Part shown: positions 63,710 through 64,000 of the stretch, one piece after another | Position numbering within the stretch: position 1 is the stretch's first letter | How the letters are laid out: each line of letters starts with the position of its first letter | NCBI GenBank assembly: GCA_905235575.1 | Contig: CAJOLZ010000017.1 | Coordinates: forward strand, 43,730 to 107,729 | DNA: 64,000 nt | Origin: an uncultured Bacteroidaceae bacterium | Lineage (GTDB): Bacteria; Bacteroidota; Bacteroidia; Bacteroidales; Bacteroidaceae | Reading direction: 5' to 3' | The notes under the pieces: generated by a model | Told to the model about the DNA's origin: nothing | What the model saw: the letters and a program-made list of their open reading frames with translations, nothing else | Database searches by the model: none | Program-made: the position numbers and the translations under genes

Positions 63710-64000
63710 ATGATGAAGAAACTGATCATCTTGTTAGTGATATTTGTAGCCTGCACCAAAGACGGTGATGTCGTCTATGAATTTGACCCTGCAGATCAGG
63801 CCTCGACTCAGCCGCTCGTTACCGTCATCTACGATCCCGGCGCATTGGGCGATTTGGCCTATAATGACCTGATCTGTGAAGGCGTGGAGCGTGCGGCCAG
63901 CCGTAATGGCCTTCGTGTACGCCAGTTTTCGCCTCGCAATAGGGACGATGGGCTTACCATCCTCTCTGGTGTCATCAATCAGATGAGCAACGCCACGGAC
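63710..64000 (+). CDS. Lipoprotein, possibly BMP/substrate-binding-like (3' truncated by window edge)
   Basis: MMKKLIILLVIFVACTKDGDVVYEFDPADQ...TVIYDPGALGDLAYNDLICEGVERAASRNGLRVRQFSP; open to window end. Confidence 0.75.
   Translation, partial: MMKKLIILLVIFVACTKDGDVVYEFDPADQASTQPLVTVIYDPGALGDLAYNDLICEGVERAASRNGLRVRQFSPRNRDDGLTILSGVINQMSNATD

Overview
This is a Bacteroidales-type (Prevotella/Bacteroides-like) chromosomal window. The lineage call rests on TAnnTTTG promoter boxes and gene content. It is mostly housekeeping: ffh (partial), folD, tRNA-His, gyrA, glyA, pyrBI, a PBP1A-type transpeptidase, kdsB, a glycogen branching enzyme, a K+/H+ antiporter, trmD, pyrD/pyrK/pyrC, guaA, nadE, htpG, clpC, an rlmD-like methyltransferase, several glycosyltransferases, a YfhO-like membrane protein, rpsO, an aromatic amino-acid operon (pheA / aminotransferase / DAHP synthase-chorismate mutase / tyrA), a Cu/Zn-type permease and a carbonic anhydrase. 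Three signals stand out. (1) An intergenic repeat family occurs at 14 loci, usually as four 14-bp inverted-repeat cores (CGCA-N6-TGCG, mostly CGCACCACGNTGCG) at an exact 22-bp period, bounded by AAAA...TTTT. It is found in convergent, divergent and co-directional gaps, never inside a confident CDS, with an apparent strand polarity. (2) A complete ribosome-mediated attenuator precedes pheA: promoter, unannotated 19-aa leader peptide MFTRGTSFSGFYYYFSFSR (5 Phe, 3 Tyr), a 9-nt antiterminator directly after its stop codon, and a 13-bp terminator plus U-tract ending 5 nt before the pheA ATG. (3) Near the right edge a tRNA-Ser-like 3' end plus terminator lies next to AT-rich DNA, suggesting an integration (att) scar. 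Other observations include an apparent 1-nt frameshift in the N-terminus of an IscU/NifU-like gene paired with a GGGtGRT gene, a covarying hairpin repeat pair, a zeta-toxin-like pair, a CbbX-like AAA ATPase carrying a repeat-derived peptide, and a terminator hairpin inside the start of an ORF.
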